Below are positions 1 through 13,162 of a stretch of 64,000 bases of DNA, piece by piece. Each line of letters starts with the position of its first letter. Position 1 is the first letter of the stretch. The stretch covers positions 61,954,509 to 62,018,508 of the forward strand of contig CM031860.1 in NCBI GenBank assembly GCA_018697195.1, in the 5' to 3' direction. The position numbers and the translations under genes were made by a program. The stretch comes from Certhia americana (lineage: Eukaryota > Chordata > Aves > Passeriformes > Certhiidae). The notes below the pieces were generated by a model, which had not been told where the DNA came from, ran no database searches, and saw nothing but the letters and a program-made list of their open reading frames with translations.

Positions 1-3000
1 CCTTCCAACCCAAGACTTTCCATGATTCTTTGATCTAGGTAAGGAATTTACTGTCCTTAGCAGCCAATCATTACTCAGCCTAATGTGTCTCACCTCCTCA
101 CATCCCACACATCTGTTAGCAGCACGACTTTCTGTGCCCATAATTTAGTCCAAACCATTTTTACAGTAGATTCTTTTCCTCTGGGATATGTCTTGCATCA
201 ACTCAGAGATCTGAGGATGGGAGGATGGCTTCAAGTGCCATCTGTGGCCCAGAGATGTGAAATGTCCTGTCTGGAGATGATTGCACCCAACATCCCACAC
301 TGACAGAGGCCCTGAATTTGCAGAATCAAAGCAGCCAATTCTATCCACTCACCTTGGACAAAAAGCTGTTCTCAAGCAGTGCCTTTCATATGCAACTGTC
401 CATTAGACACAGACTCCAACTTTTTTTTCTCTCTTTTTCTGGGATTTTGGGTCTTTCCCAAGTTTTATTCATCCTTTTGAGGATGTGCCTGGTGCGATCC
501 AGATTTTGACTTCCTTAAGCTTAAAGTCACCACTCTAAAAGAAATAGGAAAATTTCTCTCTAAAGATTGCAGTTAAAAATATTAATAAACTGTGAGTCAG
601 TGTGAGCATTTATGGATGACTTGTGAATACTTAAAAATTAATCTAATTTCTAAAAAAGCAAAAAAGAAAACCCAACATTTTGAGGAATCAGCTGTACCCA
701 ATCACTGCAATTTACATTATTCTATACAATATTTCATTAGCTAGCCTTATCCACTACTTGATGCATTTTCCACTCTCATTCCTACCATAATCAGAAATCT
801 TTCTGTCCCTCTCCACCCTTCTTCTCATCCATCTAAGTACATAGGCAGCTTAATACTGATCTTTTATTATTCCCCAGAGCTTTAAAATTATTCTATATAT
901 TCCACGGGAGCCATCTTCACAGAGGAACATGGCAGCTGTTCAAAGCTCAGAGTAACTTGCTGCATGACATTTGAGGGGAGAAGCTATACTTGAAATTACC
1001 CTGTATATTTGTATTCAGTGGATGAAGCTTTTCCAACTGGAAGGCAGCCAGGACAACGGAGCTAATCATCTCCCTTCTGCAAAACATGCCACGTGTCCTC
1101 TGGTAGCCATAAGTGATTAGAAATACAATTTTGCCTGTCAGGCAGGAAGCACCACTCGGTACTACCAGGGTCAGCAGTCCTGCACAGGGTACTCTGCTGA
1201 ATAATTAACTGAGAACAGAGTTTGCTCACAGGTTTCCTTCTTCTGTGAAACTGCGAAGCTACACCAGCCAGGCTTATGCTTGAGATCTGATGGACTCACA
1301 GCCCCAAAAAGTATGGCTCTGGGGTGTAAAAATCCTGTGAGATGAGAAGGAAAGAGAAAGAATACCTGTTAATCTCCTTTTTTCATGCAGTGCTATGACT
1401 GAGGCCAAGTAGAAGCTGACAGAGGATTTAGACACTTACAAGCAAGCTAATCCTAAACCTTAAAGTTCAGAAGAATTCATGCATAAAAAAATAGGTACAT
1501 TTTGATCATGTCTGATGCTTTATAGAAAGGCTTTGATTTTCCTCTTACACAAATAAATTAGCAAATAAAGAAATTTTGAACATGATTTGTTTCTCTCTGT
1601 CACTTCACTGTGCTAACTAACAATTTTATCACAGGCATTAAGAAACCTGATCTGTTTTCTAAAGCCTCAGCTCCTTAGCCTAAGGATGGGAATCTCAACC
1701 TTAAGAAGAGGTCTCTCCCTGTCTTGCCCATCTCATTCTTTTAGATCTAATTTTCATAATCTTCTTTGTATGGTATATTTTTTGAGACTGTAAACAAAAC
1801 TTAAACCTTTCCCCCCACACACTCTGCTCTTGTGAGACCTTACTTGGAGTGCTGGGTGAGAAGCAAAAAGCTGGGCTAGTTTGAATCACAAAAGGTGACA
1901 GATGAGTAGGTATCACACTCATCTCATACATATCGTGCCCAATGATAACCAATTCTGACAAAAGATTTTACTTAATTGTTGTTTTGTGTTTGTAAAATCA
2001 TGATTCTAATATATTATCTCCAGGTTATTCACCAGACAGTGCACATGGATTGCAGACTGGATCCCCTCAGTTGCTGTATGTGCACATGCAGCACTTGTGG
2101 TAGATTCAACTCCTGTGATAACTCTGGAAGAAATCTTAGTTAATCAGTTATTTAGACTTTTTTTATTTTTTTTTAAATAAGTATATAGAAGAGAAAGATT
2201 ACCAACCACAGGCGTGACCATTTTCTGACTCTTAGATTTGGTATCTAGATCAGAGACAATTTTCCAAGACTACCAAGAAGTAGTTGATAGAGGAACATAG
2301 CACTGAACCAAGACTCCTAAAAGTTGAGCTGTAGAATATTAAATATTTAGAATATGCCCAAAATTTGCATCCTGACCCCTGAAACTGGACTCAATAGCCC
2401 AAATGTTTCCTAGCATCTTAAAATCAAACTGCACTAGAGACAGGTTCCATACTTTTGCTATGCATTCCACTGCAAAATTCTCTATTGATATTAGGAAGGA
2501 ACTCTAAGGGTAGCCAGGTGAGAATATTTGTCTCTTTAAAATTAATGATATAAAGCCAATTAAGTGGGTTAGTTTTATGTCCATTGTTTATAAAGCATGT
2601 AATTTAACAGTGCTTCATTCTTCTCTGAGTAAGCTTCTGCAAGTACTTGCCACAGTAACAGAATTTTTTATTTCACTGGTCTGGAATGGCTGGGATTTGC
2701 CTTCATTGCTTCACCTTAGAAACAGCAGCTTAGGCAAAATTCTTGTGTTTCTCTATAATGCAGGAAACAGGCTTAGAAACATCAAAAAGGTTTCAAGTAT
2801 TTATTAACTCCTTATTTTAGCAACTGTATAAAGATCTCCTGAGTAGAGATAAACACAAGTTTCAGACTCTCTCTTCAGATCTAAACATTCAATTAACTGA
2901 TTAGTTACTAATCAGTCTATCAGAAACAAGGCTTTCACCAGCTGAGCAGTGAGTCTAAACACTGACAGGATCTTACAGGTATTTACCATTTGTGTGGAGT

Positions 3001-3239
3001 GAAGCAACAGAAAGAAAAATATAGCCTTACTGGAGGAAATAATAGGTTTCTTATGTTCCTGTTAAAACTCACACAGTGTGATACACACACACACAAACAC
3101 AGAGTGTTACCATGGCCTTGGGCATATTCCCATTGACGTTTTTTCTTTTACACCATTTGAAATTTGAAATTCCTGTTCATTTTGATAAAACAAAGCACTC
3201 AAACTGATCATGTTTTTCTCCCAGACACAGAGCAATTGA
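1..3239. other. Unique AT-rich DNA, no gene recognised
   Basis: All open frames are under 90 codons, on both strands, with no domain, signal or splice pattern that I can support. The only simple repeat of note is an AC run of about seven units near 3081-3095. I see no transposon until the CR1 fragment that follows. Confidence 0.6.
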
Positions 3240-3378
3240 AGCAGAATTGTTTGGGTTGGAAGGGATTTTAAAGATCTTCCAGTTCCACGCCATGCCATGG
3301 GTAAGGACAACTTCCACTAGATCAGGTTTTTCAGAACCCTGTCCAGACCAGCCTTGACCAATTTCAGGGACTTCCACT
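3240..3378 (-). mobile_element. CR1 LINE 3'-end fragment
   Basis: The plus strand reads as the complement of a CR1 3' end: 'gggttggaagggatttt', then a 'ccatgccatgggtaaggac' block, then 'cttccactagatcaggttt' and 'ccagcc' followed by 'gacttcc'. Known avian CR1 copies are heavily 5'-truncated and this one is too. It has diverged and lacks the terminal octamer repeats. Confidence 0.85.
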
Positions 3379-4456
3379 TTTTCTAATCATTGTTAAATCA
3401 GTTCTGTTTCTCAAACTGGTAACCAAAATTCTCCTCTCACCCGGCTCCCACACTGAGTTTCTCTCAAATGTTCTTTTCCTCCCAGCAGCACGTTGATCTA
3501 AGGTACGTTCTTGACTTTGATTGCTAAAATTGGTCTCCTCCTCCAATCGATTTCCAAGAGGCTTTTACACTCACATTTCATTTTCACTGACTTACAGGCC
3601 ACCTTTTCTCTTTTGATCCAAAACTCAACCATTGAAATTCACATTATTGATCGTGTCCATTTTCCATTCCCTACAATTTTATTTTGCTATGACTTTATAG
3701 GTGGGTTTTTTTCAGTCAACCTCTTTCCCCTGCTTTTAACAAATACATTTGAAGAAGGTGGATTTTTAAAAACATTTCTTTCTAATGAATTTTTGGTATT
3801 TAATGAAGTTTTGCTTTATGCAACACCTCAGGTATTATTAAACAACTTCAAAATAAAACTAAGTGCTGTGCAGAATATTAATAATTTTAAAAGATGATTT
3901 TAAAAAGTAGAAAGGACTACATGGAAATTTTTCTGCCTTGTTTTTCCATTTCAAATTTTCTGTTGAATTCTCACTAAAGCTCGGAATTGACTTATATTTC
4001 AAAGAACTCAATGCTTACATCCCACTGAAAGCCTCAACTGAAAAAATAAGTATTTCTCTTACTCCACAGGAAAATTTAACAAAATTAATGTGATTGAACT
4101 GATTTTGAATAATCAAAATCAGTTCTGAAATGTATGAAATCAAGAAAAGTTAGTTTGCCAGAAAGAGGTGCTGGAGATTTTGGAATTGTTTTATTTAGAG
4201 TATCTTAAGTTTACTAACATTTCTGGATTTATTTTGGGAGGGAGACAGCTAGTTATTTTCAGGCGGTCAGAAATCTACTTATAGTTACTACCAATAATGT
4301 AATGCTTTTAAGCATATAAAATAACCAAATCATGCCTTACCAGACAGATGTATTTAAAATATAGTAGAACAAAAGCTGTCCTTTTAACTAACAGAAGGAA
4401 AATGTGGCATCAGAAAGATGCATTTTAGCCTCTAAATCTGAAGCTTACATGTTTAA

Positions 4457-4460
<4 letters not shown>
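3379..4460. other. Unique AT-rich DNA with one perfect hairpin
   Basis: A 128-codon open frame at 3511-3897 is the longest here, but it is rich in F, L, I and N as expected from AT-rich noncoding sequence and has no motif. The only structural feature is a short perfect inverted repeat, listed separately. Confidence 0.5.
4096..4125. repeat. Perfect 13-bp stem hairpin
   Basis: 'gaactgattttga' at 4096-4108 is followed by a four-base spacer 'ataa' and its exact complement at 4113-4125. It lies far from any gene signal and has no terminator-like T run. Confidence 0.8.

Positions 4461-4491
<31 letters not shown>
4461..4491. repeat. T31 homopolymer
   Basis: An uninterrupted run of 31 T lies about nine bases left of the CR1 3' terminus. 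It may be the complement of a poly(A) tail from a minus-strand retroposed copy, but no body for such a copy is recognisable to its right other than the CR1, whose family does not normally end in poly(A). Confidence 0.9.
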
Positions 4492-4500
4492 CTGATGCTA

Positions 4501-4596
4501 CAGAATCATAGAATCATTAATACTGGAAAACACCTCCAAGATCATTGGATCTAACCATTAGCCAGCACTACCAAGCTCACCATTAAACCATGTGCC
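4501..4596 (-). mobile_element. CR1 LINE fragment, 3' part (split by LTR)
   Basis: It begins with the complement of the CR1 terminal repeat ('agaatcatagaatcatta'), then 'ctccaagatcattgga', 'ccagcactaccaagctcacc' and 'aaaccatgt'. This is the CR1 subfamily whose reverse complement continues 'ccatgtccccaagtgccac'. That continuation is missing here and appears after the inserted LTR at 5243. Confidence 0.85.
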
Positions 4597-5242
4597 TCTC
4601 GGGGTTTAATTAAAAAAAATGGTTTTGATGGTGCTTTTCAAGTATTTCCAGGAACCCAAGAAACCTGAGAATGCAGAAGTCTTTTTTCCCCAGCCAGAGA
4701 TTGAAGAAATGGTTGTGAGCCATCTCTTCTGTTTTTCAAGGTTGTTTATTCTTTCTTATCTCTACATTCTTTTTCCATCCTGCTGAGATCTGTTCAGCAA
4801 GTCAGGTTGAGGCACAATAACCCCCACCCTCAGGGCAGTGTGTTCTTTTATACTAAAAGCTACAACTCCTTTATTTATAATAATTTTCTAATACCTATTT
4901 TCCATGTTAGAAAGCCTGTCTCTAAACCAATTAGAAGTGCCACCCTCACTGCAGAAGATGGAGCACATGAAGAAGAAGGAAGAAGCCTGAAAACCACAAG
5001 GATCCTCCCTCTTGCCTTCTTCTTCTTCTTACTATTCTAGAAACTCTAGAGATCTAAAATTCTCACTCTGTGATAAACTACATATTATGCTACTATCTAA
5101 TCCACATTCTTGAAAGTTCATGCTTCATCCCAGAGCCTAAAAAGCCTTTTTCATGAACAAAGGTTAAAAACAGTGTTTGCCAGAGGTTTTTCATCCCTTA
5201 AACATGCAAAGAAATATTTCCCAGAATTTCTGACTCCGACAT
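4597..5242 (-). mobile_element. Solo LTR, family A, copy 1 (inserted in CR1)
   Basis: Read on the minus strand this 646-bp unit matches the two plus-strand copies at 25996-26689 and 38611-39222 along its length. Shared blocks include the start (tgtcggagtc), 'gggaaatatttctttgcatg', 'gttttt' with 'aacctttgt', and 'tttctaacat'. It has a TATA-like box (complement of 4846-4852) and an AATAAA about 100 bp further on (complement of 4745-4750), the usual order in U3 and R. The flanking bases are gtgcc on the left and gtccc on the right; the expected CR1 sequence there is gtccc, so this is a 5-bp target-site duplication with one later change. No internal retroviral genes remain, consistent with a solo LTR. 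Confidence 0.8.
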
Positions 5243-5275
5243 GTCCCCAAGTGCCACATCTATACACATTTTAAC
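5243..5275 (-). mobile_element. CR1 LINE fragment, continuation after LTR
   Basis: 'gtccccaagtgccacatcta' picks up the CR1 sequence exactly where the fragment ending at 4596 stops. The two pieces are one CR1 copy. Confidence 0.8.
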
Positions 5276-8200
5276 ACAATACCTAAAGAATGTCTGATTT
5301 CATCCATCCAGCTCTGCAATGCACACCCCTGCTTCATTATTGTTTCCAAAGAGCTCCCTGCTAAAGGTTTCCATGGGATTGGCAACCTCTTGGACTGTGA
5401 CCCAGCAATTAAAGTTTGATTGAGCTCCTGCAGACATTGACTTTCCATCAAAATGTTGATGTAGGTGGAAAGTTGTCATCAGTGACACACACGCCACCTT
5501 TAATTGAATTAAAGGGAAGTTGTGTCTTAGGCCCCTAAACGCCTCACTTGGATTCTCACAGGCTTTGGGGTGGAAACAACACTCCTGAACAAAAAAGGTG
5601 GCCTAAATTAGAAAAGGAAATGAGTGTTTCTTCAGGGGCCTTTTTCTTGGCATGGAGCAGGGAGTGAGAGACTTGGGTATTTCCAAGTCATCTTTGAGAA
5701 ATAACCTCAATTTCAAACTTGTTTAGTCTTGTTTTTTTTGTAATTTGATGGAAATATTTTGCAAATTCTCATCCATCCTCATAGATGAGAGAGAAACAAG
5801 AGAAAGAGAGGCATGAAAATCTTTTTTTCAATGTCTTCAAAATAAAATGCTCACATTTTGCTGACTGAAAATAATATTTCAGTAATTACTTTAAATATTT
5901 ATAAGAAATAAATGCAAAATACATAAGTAGGAGGTTAATATTTCACTTTGGAAAAATGAGCTTTGTTTCTTGGCAATAAAGGGAGTTTATTTATCTAACA
6001 AATATTTAAACGTTAATATCTGACATATTCAAGACTGACATGGTTCTCATATTAAATGGAATACACTGTGTTTTTTCTAATTTATTATTATTATTTTTTC
6101 CTGACAAATTCTTAATTCAGAAAAATTCTGTGCATATTGGCCCCATAATTAGAAGGGGAGATTTAATTTGTGACGCATGGCAGACAGATGAGTCATGGGT
6201 CAAGCACAGATATTTTCAAAAATTTTGAGTCCTACATTTACATCACAGACATATCCTGAAGTCATCCCAGACCAACTATTTAGTTAATTAACAGAAATAG
6301 GCAATTTAGGACATTATGTTGTTTCACCAAGAATTTACTCCATCTTTCAGATAAAATTAGTGGCACTGTAATAATATTTGCCAGGGACATTTCATGAAAT
6401 GAAACCTGTCCTGACCTTCTGTTGAAACTCGTGTGGTATTTCACAGGTCCAAGTGTGTTGGGTAGAACAGCAGAGTAAGCCCTATAAAGGGAGAAAACAG
6501 AATAAAACAGTGCCCCACAAAAATTTATTCATGGGGAAAAGGGTGATAAGAAAGCCAACAGAATCTGAGCTCCATATGGATGTATATTTCTACTTAGAAA
6601 CAAAGAAAAGTCATATGTTGATAGATGGCAGTCCTTTAATTCCCTTTATATTTTTCTCTCTTATTGCCTTTTCTGGCTCCCTAGTGCACCAGAACCAATT
6701 CTTTCCCCTGTAACCAGGAAGAAAATTCTGTCAATCCCTTCCCCTTTCCTGGCTGCTGCTCCTTTAGTGGGTCTGTGAATAACACACACAGTAGAACATG
6801 CACAGGACTGTGCTGAGCTCTGCTCCACTTTTCTAACCAGAAGAACTGGCACACATTCTGTTAGATGTGAAATGTAAAAAAGAATACCTGATTCTTAAGC
6901 ATATGAAATAACTTTTCTTCAGCCTTCAGGATTCTTTGTGTATAAAGTTTACATGTGTCCTTGAGGTGATAGAAAAGCAGCATAACTCTGATATTTTATG
7001 TTGTATAATTCAAGAAGCAGAAGGTGACAATATAAAGAATAAAAAGGCTTCTAAAACCATGTAGGGGAGCTGCAATTAAGGATGTGCAAGAAACCAGCAC
7101 TGTCATTTTCAAACTACTAAAAGCTCTACTTTACACCATCCATTATTTTTTTTTTATATCATTTTCCTATGGAAATAAAAAATATTCCTCAAGACTGGGC
7201 AGAACACTGATAACTAATTTTGCAGAACACTGTGATCCAGATTGTGTTGCTCCTGCCAGGATAAAATCACTTCTCTTTTCTTCTCCTCAAACCTGCCCAA
7301 CACTGTCAGTGTTTTCTTTCTGTCCCCTCTATAAAAAGGAGACACAGTGTGCATCCTGTGTTACAGAGCACAAGAACCTTACAGGTTTATGATGCAGCTG
7401 ATGCTCATAAAAGAAGAAAAAGTCTTTTACTTTATCCAGCATCTCTAAATCTGACTAATGCTTATTAAGGAGGACCATCCATTGGCATGGTCATGGATGC
7501 ACTGGAGGTGAGATTCCTCAGTGCCACACCCGCATACCTCAAATACCACAGATTGCATTTCCCTCTTGTACTTGGTACAGAATCATGTGTTAGCATCAGA
7601 AAATAAACTGTACTCAAAGTAACCATGGTGACACCAACACAGATGCACTGTGGATGGTGCATGCTACAACATGGAAATCTAAAAGGTAAATGCTCTGAAT
7701 TTCCTCTTGGCCTGAGGATCTTCAATCAAGAAGACCTGAACTCAGGTAACCAAATTTGGAGAGATGTTACCTCATCCTCCTGAAGACCACTAGAGTAACA
7801 GCTCTCATTCTCTCTTTCAGTTTTCCTTGAGGACGTGTGAAACAAGCAGCTGTAATTTGACAGTCACGAGTTTCAATTATCATACATGGGCATCAACACA
7901 GTCTTTGCTTTATGTAAAGCTCTATATTTAAGTTTCCCTTTTCACTGAGACAAGTTGTTTGATTCAGAATAAGGCATGAGCAAAATAAAGTCAGTATGGA
8001 TAATCAGGGACTATGTTGTTGAGAAATCCAGTGGCAAAACGCAATATGTCTCAGGAGAAGGGAAAGATCATATGTATAAAGGTTACAGTGTGAAAGATAT
8101 AAGAAATCTACGGTATTCCTGCAACAAATAGATAATCTTATAAGTGAACAGAGTGAATTTAGGAACTGGTTCTGGCTGAGCATATTTTGGTTGACCAGCA

Positions 8201-11200
8201 CTTATGTAGATAATGCCTTGCTAATAGCAAACCTGTCTACCCAACCCCATGTGGGGCTGCCATATGTCCAGCATATCTGTACATGCCATGTTTTTCTCTC
8301 TAGATCTGTAAGTGTTTTGGCTAGTTTTCTGGGATTTCCAGGCATCTGGCAGCTCATATGGGCAAGCAGGCCCAGCTGAGCTGCCGACCTCAGAGGCTCT
8401 GAACACGCATACATCAATCCCAAAGCACATGTCTAGTAAAACCCTGATGGAAATATGGCAGGTCTAGACTATGTGGGTCTCTTATTCCTTGAGCTGTCTC
8501 TGTTAAGAAAACAGGCGGTAGTTGAAGGAAAGCAAAATATGGCCTTCATGAAACACAATTCAGGAATATGCCACTGGTGGGGTTTGCCAATGGAAGTACT
8601 GTGGAGAGCAAGGGTAGGTGGAAGGAGTTAATGCACCTGAGCTGTGCAGGTTCCAGGCAACCCAGGGAGCTGCCATAAGTAGAAGAATCAAAGACACGGA
8701 GTGCATTCAGCCAGAGAAATCAGAGCCTACTGCTGAGAAGATAACTGCTGTTACACAGCCCTGTGTTCTCAGGGGTGGGATAATATGAGAAAGGAAGGCT
8801 GGGCAAATGCTGCCTGTGGACCACATGCAGCTTGAGGGCAGTTCAAGTACATCTTCCATGTTCCAGCTATGAACTGATCTCTGCAGGATGCAGCTGGCAC
8901 AAGGGGAGACACTACCAAATGATGCAGATACCCAGATGAAGCAAAACCACAGGAACTACTGAGACTCACAGAGCTGAATGGCACTTAGATTTCACAGCAT
9001 ATTCAGGTCATCCTGGTGGGGAATTCTGAAAAGGTTTTCTTGCCTCCCACCTCTGAACTGGTTTGTGTTTTTCCATTTACCTCTCCAAAAGGTCTTATGT
9101 ACCTTGTGGCAGAGAATTTGGGTTGCAGCTGATGGAGCCAGGAATGCTGGACACTGCAATGACAGAAGACACTCGCTGAACTCAAAAAACAAATCAAATG
9201 CAAAACAAGCAGCAGAGAAGCCCTGCAAGTTGCTCTTAAATGACTTTAAGGCTTAAGGAGTTTAGCAGAAATTACACAACCTCCTTTTGAGGCAGTAATG
9301 TGGAATAATAAAAACAGTAGTGCTTAAGGCTGTGTAACAGCCTGTATGCAAGAGAATTACCCAGATAATTCAAAATTGACACCGAGGTGTAAGTAGGCTG
9401 CAGACCAAAGGCAGAAAACAGGGAAATATTTGCTTACAGCGCAACACCATCAGTGACAGCATCAGTAAAGTGAAAGTGAGCTATGTGGTTACTGCTTTAG
9501 AAAAAAAAGAAGTCACTTATCTCTACTTTATAAAGGAAAAACAATAAAGCCATTAAAAGCACTAGTCTCCCAAGAAAATAAGCAGTTGAAAAAAAGGAAG
9601 GCAAGGAATTTATTATAATAAAAATGCCAAAATAATGAAAGTTTTCACACAATACTCCGTTATAAAAATGTTTGTCACTCAGCCCATGGCATCCTGAAAT
9701 CCTAAGTAAAAAGGAATAACACAGCTTTGAGGCAATAAAAGGAGAGAAGAGACAGTGATTTAAGTGAATTGCAGGCAATTGAGGGCTGACTCAATAAATT
9801 ATATCAAATCTGATTATGAGAATGTGCTAAAGCCACAGATGAGGAATATTGTAGCTGGGATCCCAGAGGCTTTTCAAAGCACCCACTGAAGAGAGAGACA
9901 AAAGACAGCTGAATTCAAAAAGGCAGCTGCAGTCTCTAGCAGCCAGCATCATCTCACCTGCACCACAGATGCTTTAAGATGTAAACTCCTGGTGGGACAG
10001 CTGTGACGTTTCCTAATGCTGCTACTAAGTGGAGAAGCAATGACTTTATGAGCTGGTGTGAGGAAATGAAAACAAGCACGAGCAAAGATGGAAAAGGATT
10101 TCAGCCCTGCTTCTGAGCCTTTCCCGTGAGGGTTGCTGCCTTAGCTGCTCTGAAAAGAGCACACCAGTTTAGGAAGCCTCTAAAGCAGTAATAGAAATAA
10201 TAATAACAGCAGTAACAGCCTGCTTTATGTACTCTCTCTGTGCAGACCTTCACTGCTGACAAACCAAGGCAACACAGGAATGAGATTTTGAAATATGCTG
10301 CCAAGGCTGCGAAGGAAAAAACAAGCTGAAGATACCAACACAGTGAATGTGGCACCTTAGGGGAATCAAAGTAATAGAAAAAATAATATTAAAGGAACTA
10401 TACATTGTTTATGAGGGGGTGAAAGGAAATAATCACATTGTGATTTGGAAACACTTATTAGAGTGGAGACTGCAGGGCAACTAAGGCTGGTAGAGCACTT
10501 CATTATGGAACATGATTTTAGTATTAAATATCCCATCTAGCTGTGAGATAGTCGTCAACCAAAACCAGTTTATTGGTAAAAATGAATCAACTCACAGCCA
10601 TTCTCTTTTGTGAGGAAGATGCCAATCTGAGTTCCAGGAGGTCACCCAGCTGGGCTGTGCATTGCAGCAGTGAGGGATGGGCTGGGCTGGATTCAGGCTG
10701 AGCTGAAGGATGCTGTGGGTCAGAAATACCCACTTAATCACTGTTCTTTAGTGTAACTTACCCTGCACTGCAATTTCCCAGCCTGTGGACAAAGCCAGGA
10801 GCAGACACTCTTCTTCGTGGACTCATTTCCCCTCTTCTCTTTCACAGAATCTAAGGACAAGGCTCTTTCTCTTTCCCCCTTTTTTTTTTTTTTTTTTTTT
10901 TTCCCTTTCTCTTGCCCACTCCTCTTTTTTAAAGTACCATTTTTAATAATGTTATTTGGTCAGGAATTTTCTTTTCCACAGAATGCTTCAATGTTTTAGA
11001 GGGGGTTAAAATATTACAACATCACTGCAGATCTGGACTTGCAATTGCATGATGCTCCATATTTTGAATTTCAGTTACAGATGTCATAGCTTTATTCTAT
11101 TGCAAGTTTTATTGTTTATTCCACTGATTATTTTTTTCAGAAAAAGGCAGTGAATATCCTTTCAATTTTTTTGTCACTCAAAAGCAACTTAATGGTTTTC

Positions 11201-11703
11201 CAAGAACTGAGATTAGAGATACAACTATCAGTGCTGAAAGTACTGATTCCTCACTTGTACCAATGAAACTTGACCCATAAATATTCTTTGAGTGACCAAG
11301 CCATGAGGTAGCTGAAGTTGCACAGGACTCATGTAAAAGGTTCTATTTCCCTAAAAATCAGTCCTTATCTGCATTGCTACCAGGAATCTGTTTAGTTAGG
11401 TTCTAAATATTGCAGTATAGTCATCATCTAATGATGGACTAAATGTGGTTGATAACCCAAGTCTGAGTCTTGTCAGGGATTACAGTTTGAAAAATAGTGG
11501 ACTGTTAAAATTCTCTGTGGCTAATTGAGATTCTGAGTGGAAGGTTCATAAGGAAAACATGGATTGAAACTTATTAAGAAAGAAAGATTGTTACCACTTT
11601 TTAATATCAGAGTATTTTAAATATTATTTTATGAAAAATTTAAGTTTTATTTGTCTGATCACTTCTCTATGACTCCACAACATGAACCTGATTACATTTC
11701 AGA
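5276..11703. other. Unique AT-rich DNA, no gene recognised
   Basis: Over 6 kb has no clear transposon. Open frames reach about 100 codons and overlap on both strands, as at 8190-8430 and 8978-9256, without motifs or plausible exon boundaries. A pyrimidine-rich stretch with a T23 run lies at about 10820-10922. Confidence 0.5.
10820..10922. repeat. Pyrimidine-rich tract with T23
   Basis: The plus strand is mostly C and T, with a T run at about 10880-10902 set between CCC blocks. Low-complexity sequence. Confidence 0.7.
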
Positions 11704-11704
11704 T

Positions 11705-11790
11705 TTATATTATATTATATTATACTATATTGTTGTGTTACGTTACATTACATTACGTTACATTACGTTATGTTACGTTATGTTATATTA
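11705..11790. repeat. Pentanucleotide microsatellite, TTATA changing to TTACG/TTACA
   Basis: The left third is built of ttata units, and the remainder of variants ttacg, ttaca and ttatg in the same five-base register. This is a compound interrupted microsatellite of about 17 units. Confidence 0.9.
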
Positions 11791-12339
11791 ATTTTTAAAA
11801 TATTTTACTTTTCCCTTTAAACATATTTAACCCTAAACCAGCAAATGGATCCAGCTTTCAATGGGAACTTCAAAAACATAATTCTTCTTATACAAGACCT
11901 GAGAAGAAAAACATGGAGAAGTTCATTAATAACACTGATCAATCAGGTGGAACACACACTCCATGGATCCATTGACTTTTCTAACAGCTGCAACAAAGTC
12001 ATCAAAATAGCTGAAAATTATTTAGAAAATTAAGAACTTTGGAGACATTGATGTGTATTTACACATGTGGGTCCTTGTTTTTGTAGATTTAGACAGATAC
12101 AGATACAGATAAAAGTTTTCTATGTACTTAAAGAGCCAATTTCCCAGTCTAACCAAACATCCCTGTGGTTGGGAGCACACAGGAGTGACCTGTTTTGTTG
12201 TAGTTGGACAGGCAGAACATCCCACTAAAGAACAAACTACATGCTGCTGGGATTCTGTCTCCCTGTGGTTTGTGAAACTTTCAAACATTTCTTCTTTGGT
12301 CTCTTGTTCCTTTCCAACACCACCTCTGTCATATGTTCT

Positions 12340-12471
12340 TATTTTCCTTCTTCACTAATTTTTTTCCTTTTCCATTTTCTCACTTTCCTGTTTTCCCCTG
12401 TATGCAGGTCCTGCTATCTTTTTTTTTTTTTCTTTTCTTTTCTTTATCTTTTTTTTTTTTTTTTTTTTTAA
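12340..12471. repeat. Long polypyrimidine tract
   Basis: Over about 130 bp the plus strand is almost entirely T and C, ending with two long T blocks split by 'cttttcttttctttatc'. It creates phenylalanine- and leucine-rich open frames that are not genes. Confidence 0.85.
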
Positions 12472-13140
12472 CACCATGAGCGGTCATTTTGCATGCAGAC
12501 TTCCCAGTGAAAATGCACTAATTAGGAGTGAAAATAGAGCAAGAACAGTTTGACAAAAATGGTGATGTATAAATACCTTTCTTGACACACATTCTCAGCT
12601 TACTTTCACTAAATCAAAGGGTGGTTTCAGACTGTTTCCAAGAAAAGCTCTCCATATCTCTAGATTTCCTCATTTGGCCTCATCAGGTCACTTTACCAGA
12701 GCTCTCAAAGCAGAAATAAAGGGAAACACTTTTGGATTATTTTAACAGATGTACACTGGCTTGCTTTCAGGAAAACTATATGAGCACAATAAATCCTTAA
12801 CAAATCTGCATCCATTTACATCCTTCTGAACAGGATAGGGTTTTCCAGAGTTGTTTCCCAGTGAGGCCCATCATCATGTTCTGTGCCATTTTCCTGGAAT
12901 CCCAGGCACTGATCGGGTACCAGGACTGTGATGGCAAAACAGCTTTGTTGAGAAGGGGAGCCTATCTGCAGACCTTGCCTGCTCCAAACTTTCCATGTGG
13001 CTCATCTCTCCACAAGCAGGCACACAGTTTTATTTAATTGCTTAATTATTTGATCTTTATTTAATTTTCTGATGCTCTTTATTTAGTGAAAGAAGATAAA
13101 GATCAGTGAAGTGAATATTATGCTTCATATGAATATAAAG

Positions 13141-13162
13141 AAGTGAATATTGAAGCTTGAAT
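13141..13162 (+). repeat. 22-bp direct repeat, left copy
   Basis: It begins 'aagtgaatattgaagc' and ends 'ttgaat', identical over 22 bases to 13914-13935. A looser version, 'agtgaatattatgcttcat', lies just upstream near 13110. Confidence 0.85.

Noticed and set aside
3511..3897. 128-codon plus-strand open frame
   Set aside because: It has composition typical of AT-rich noncoding DNA, no motif and no flanking splice or promoter pattern that stands out.
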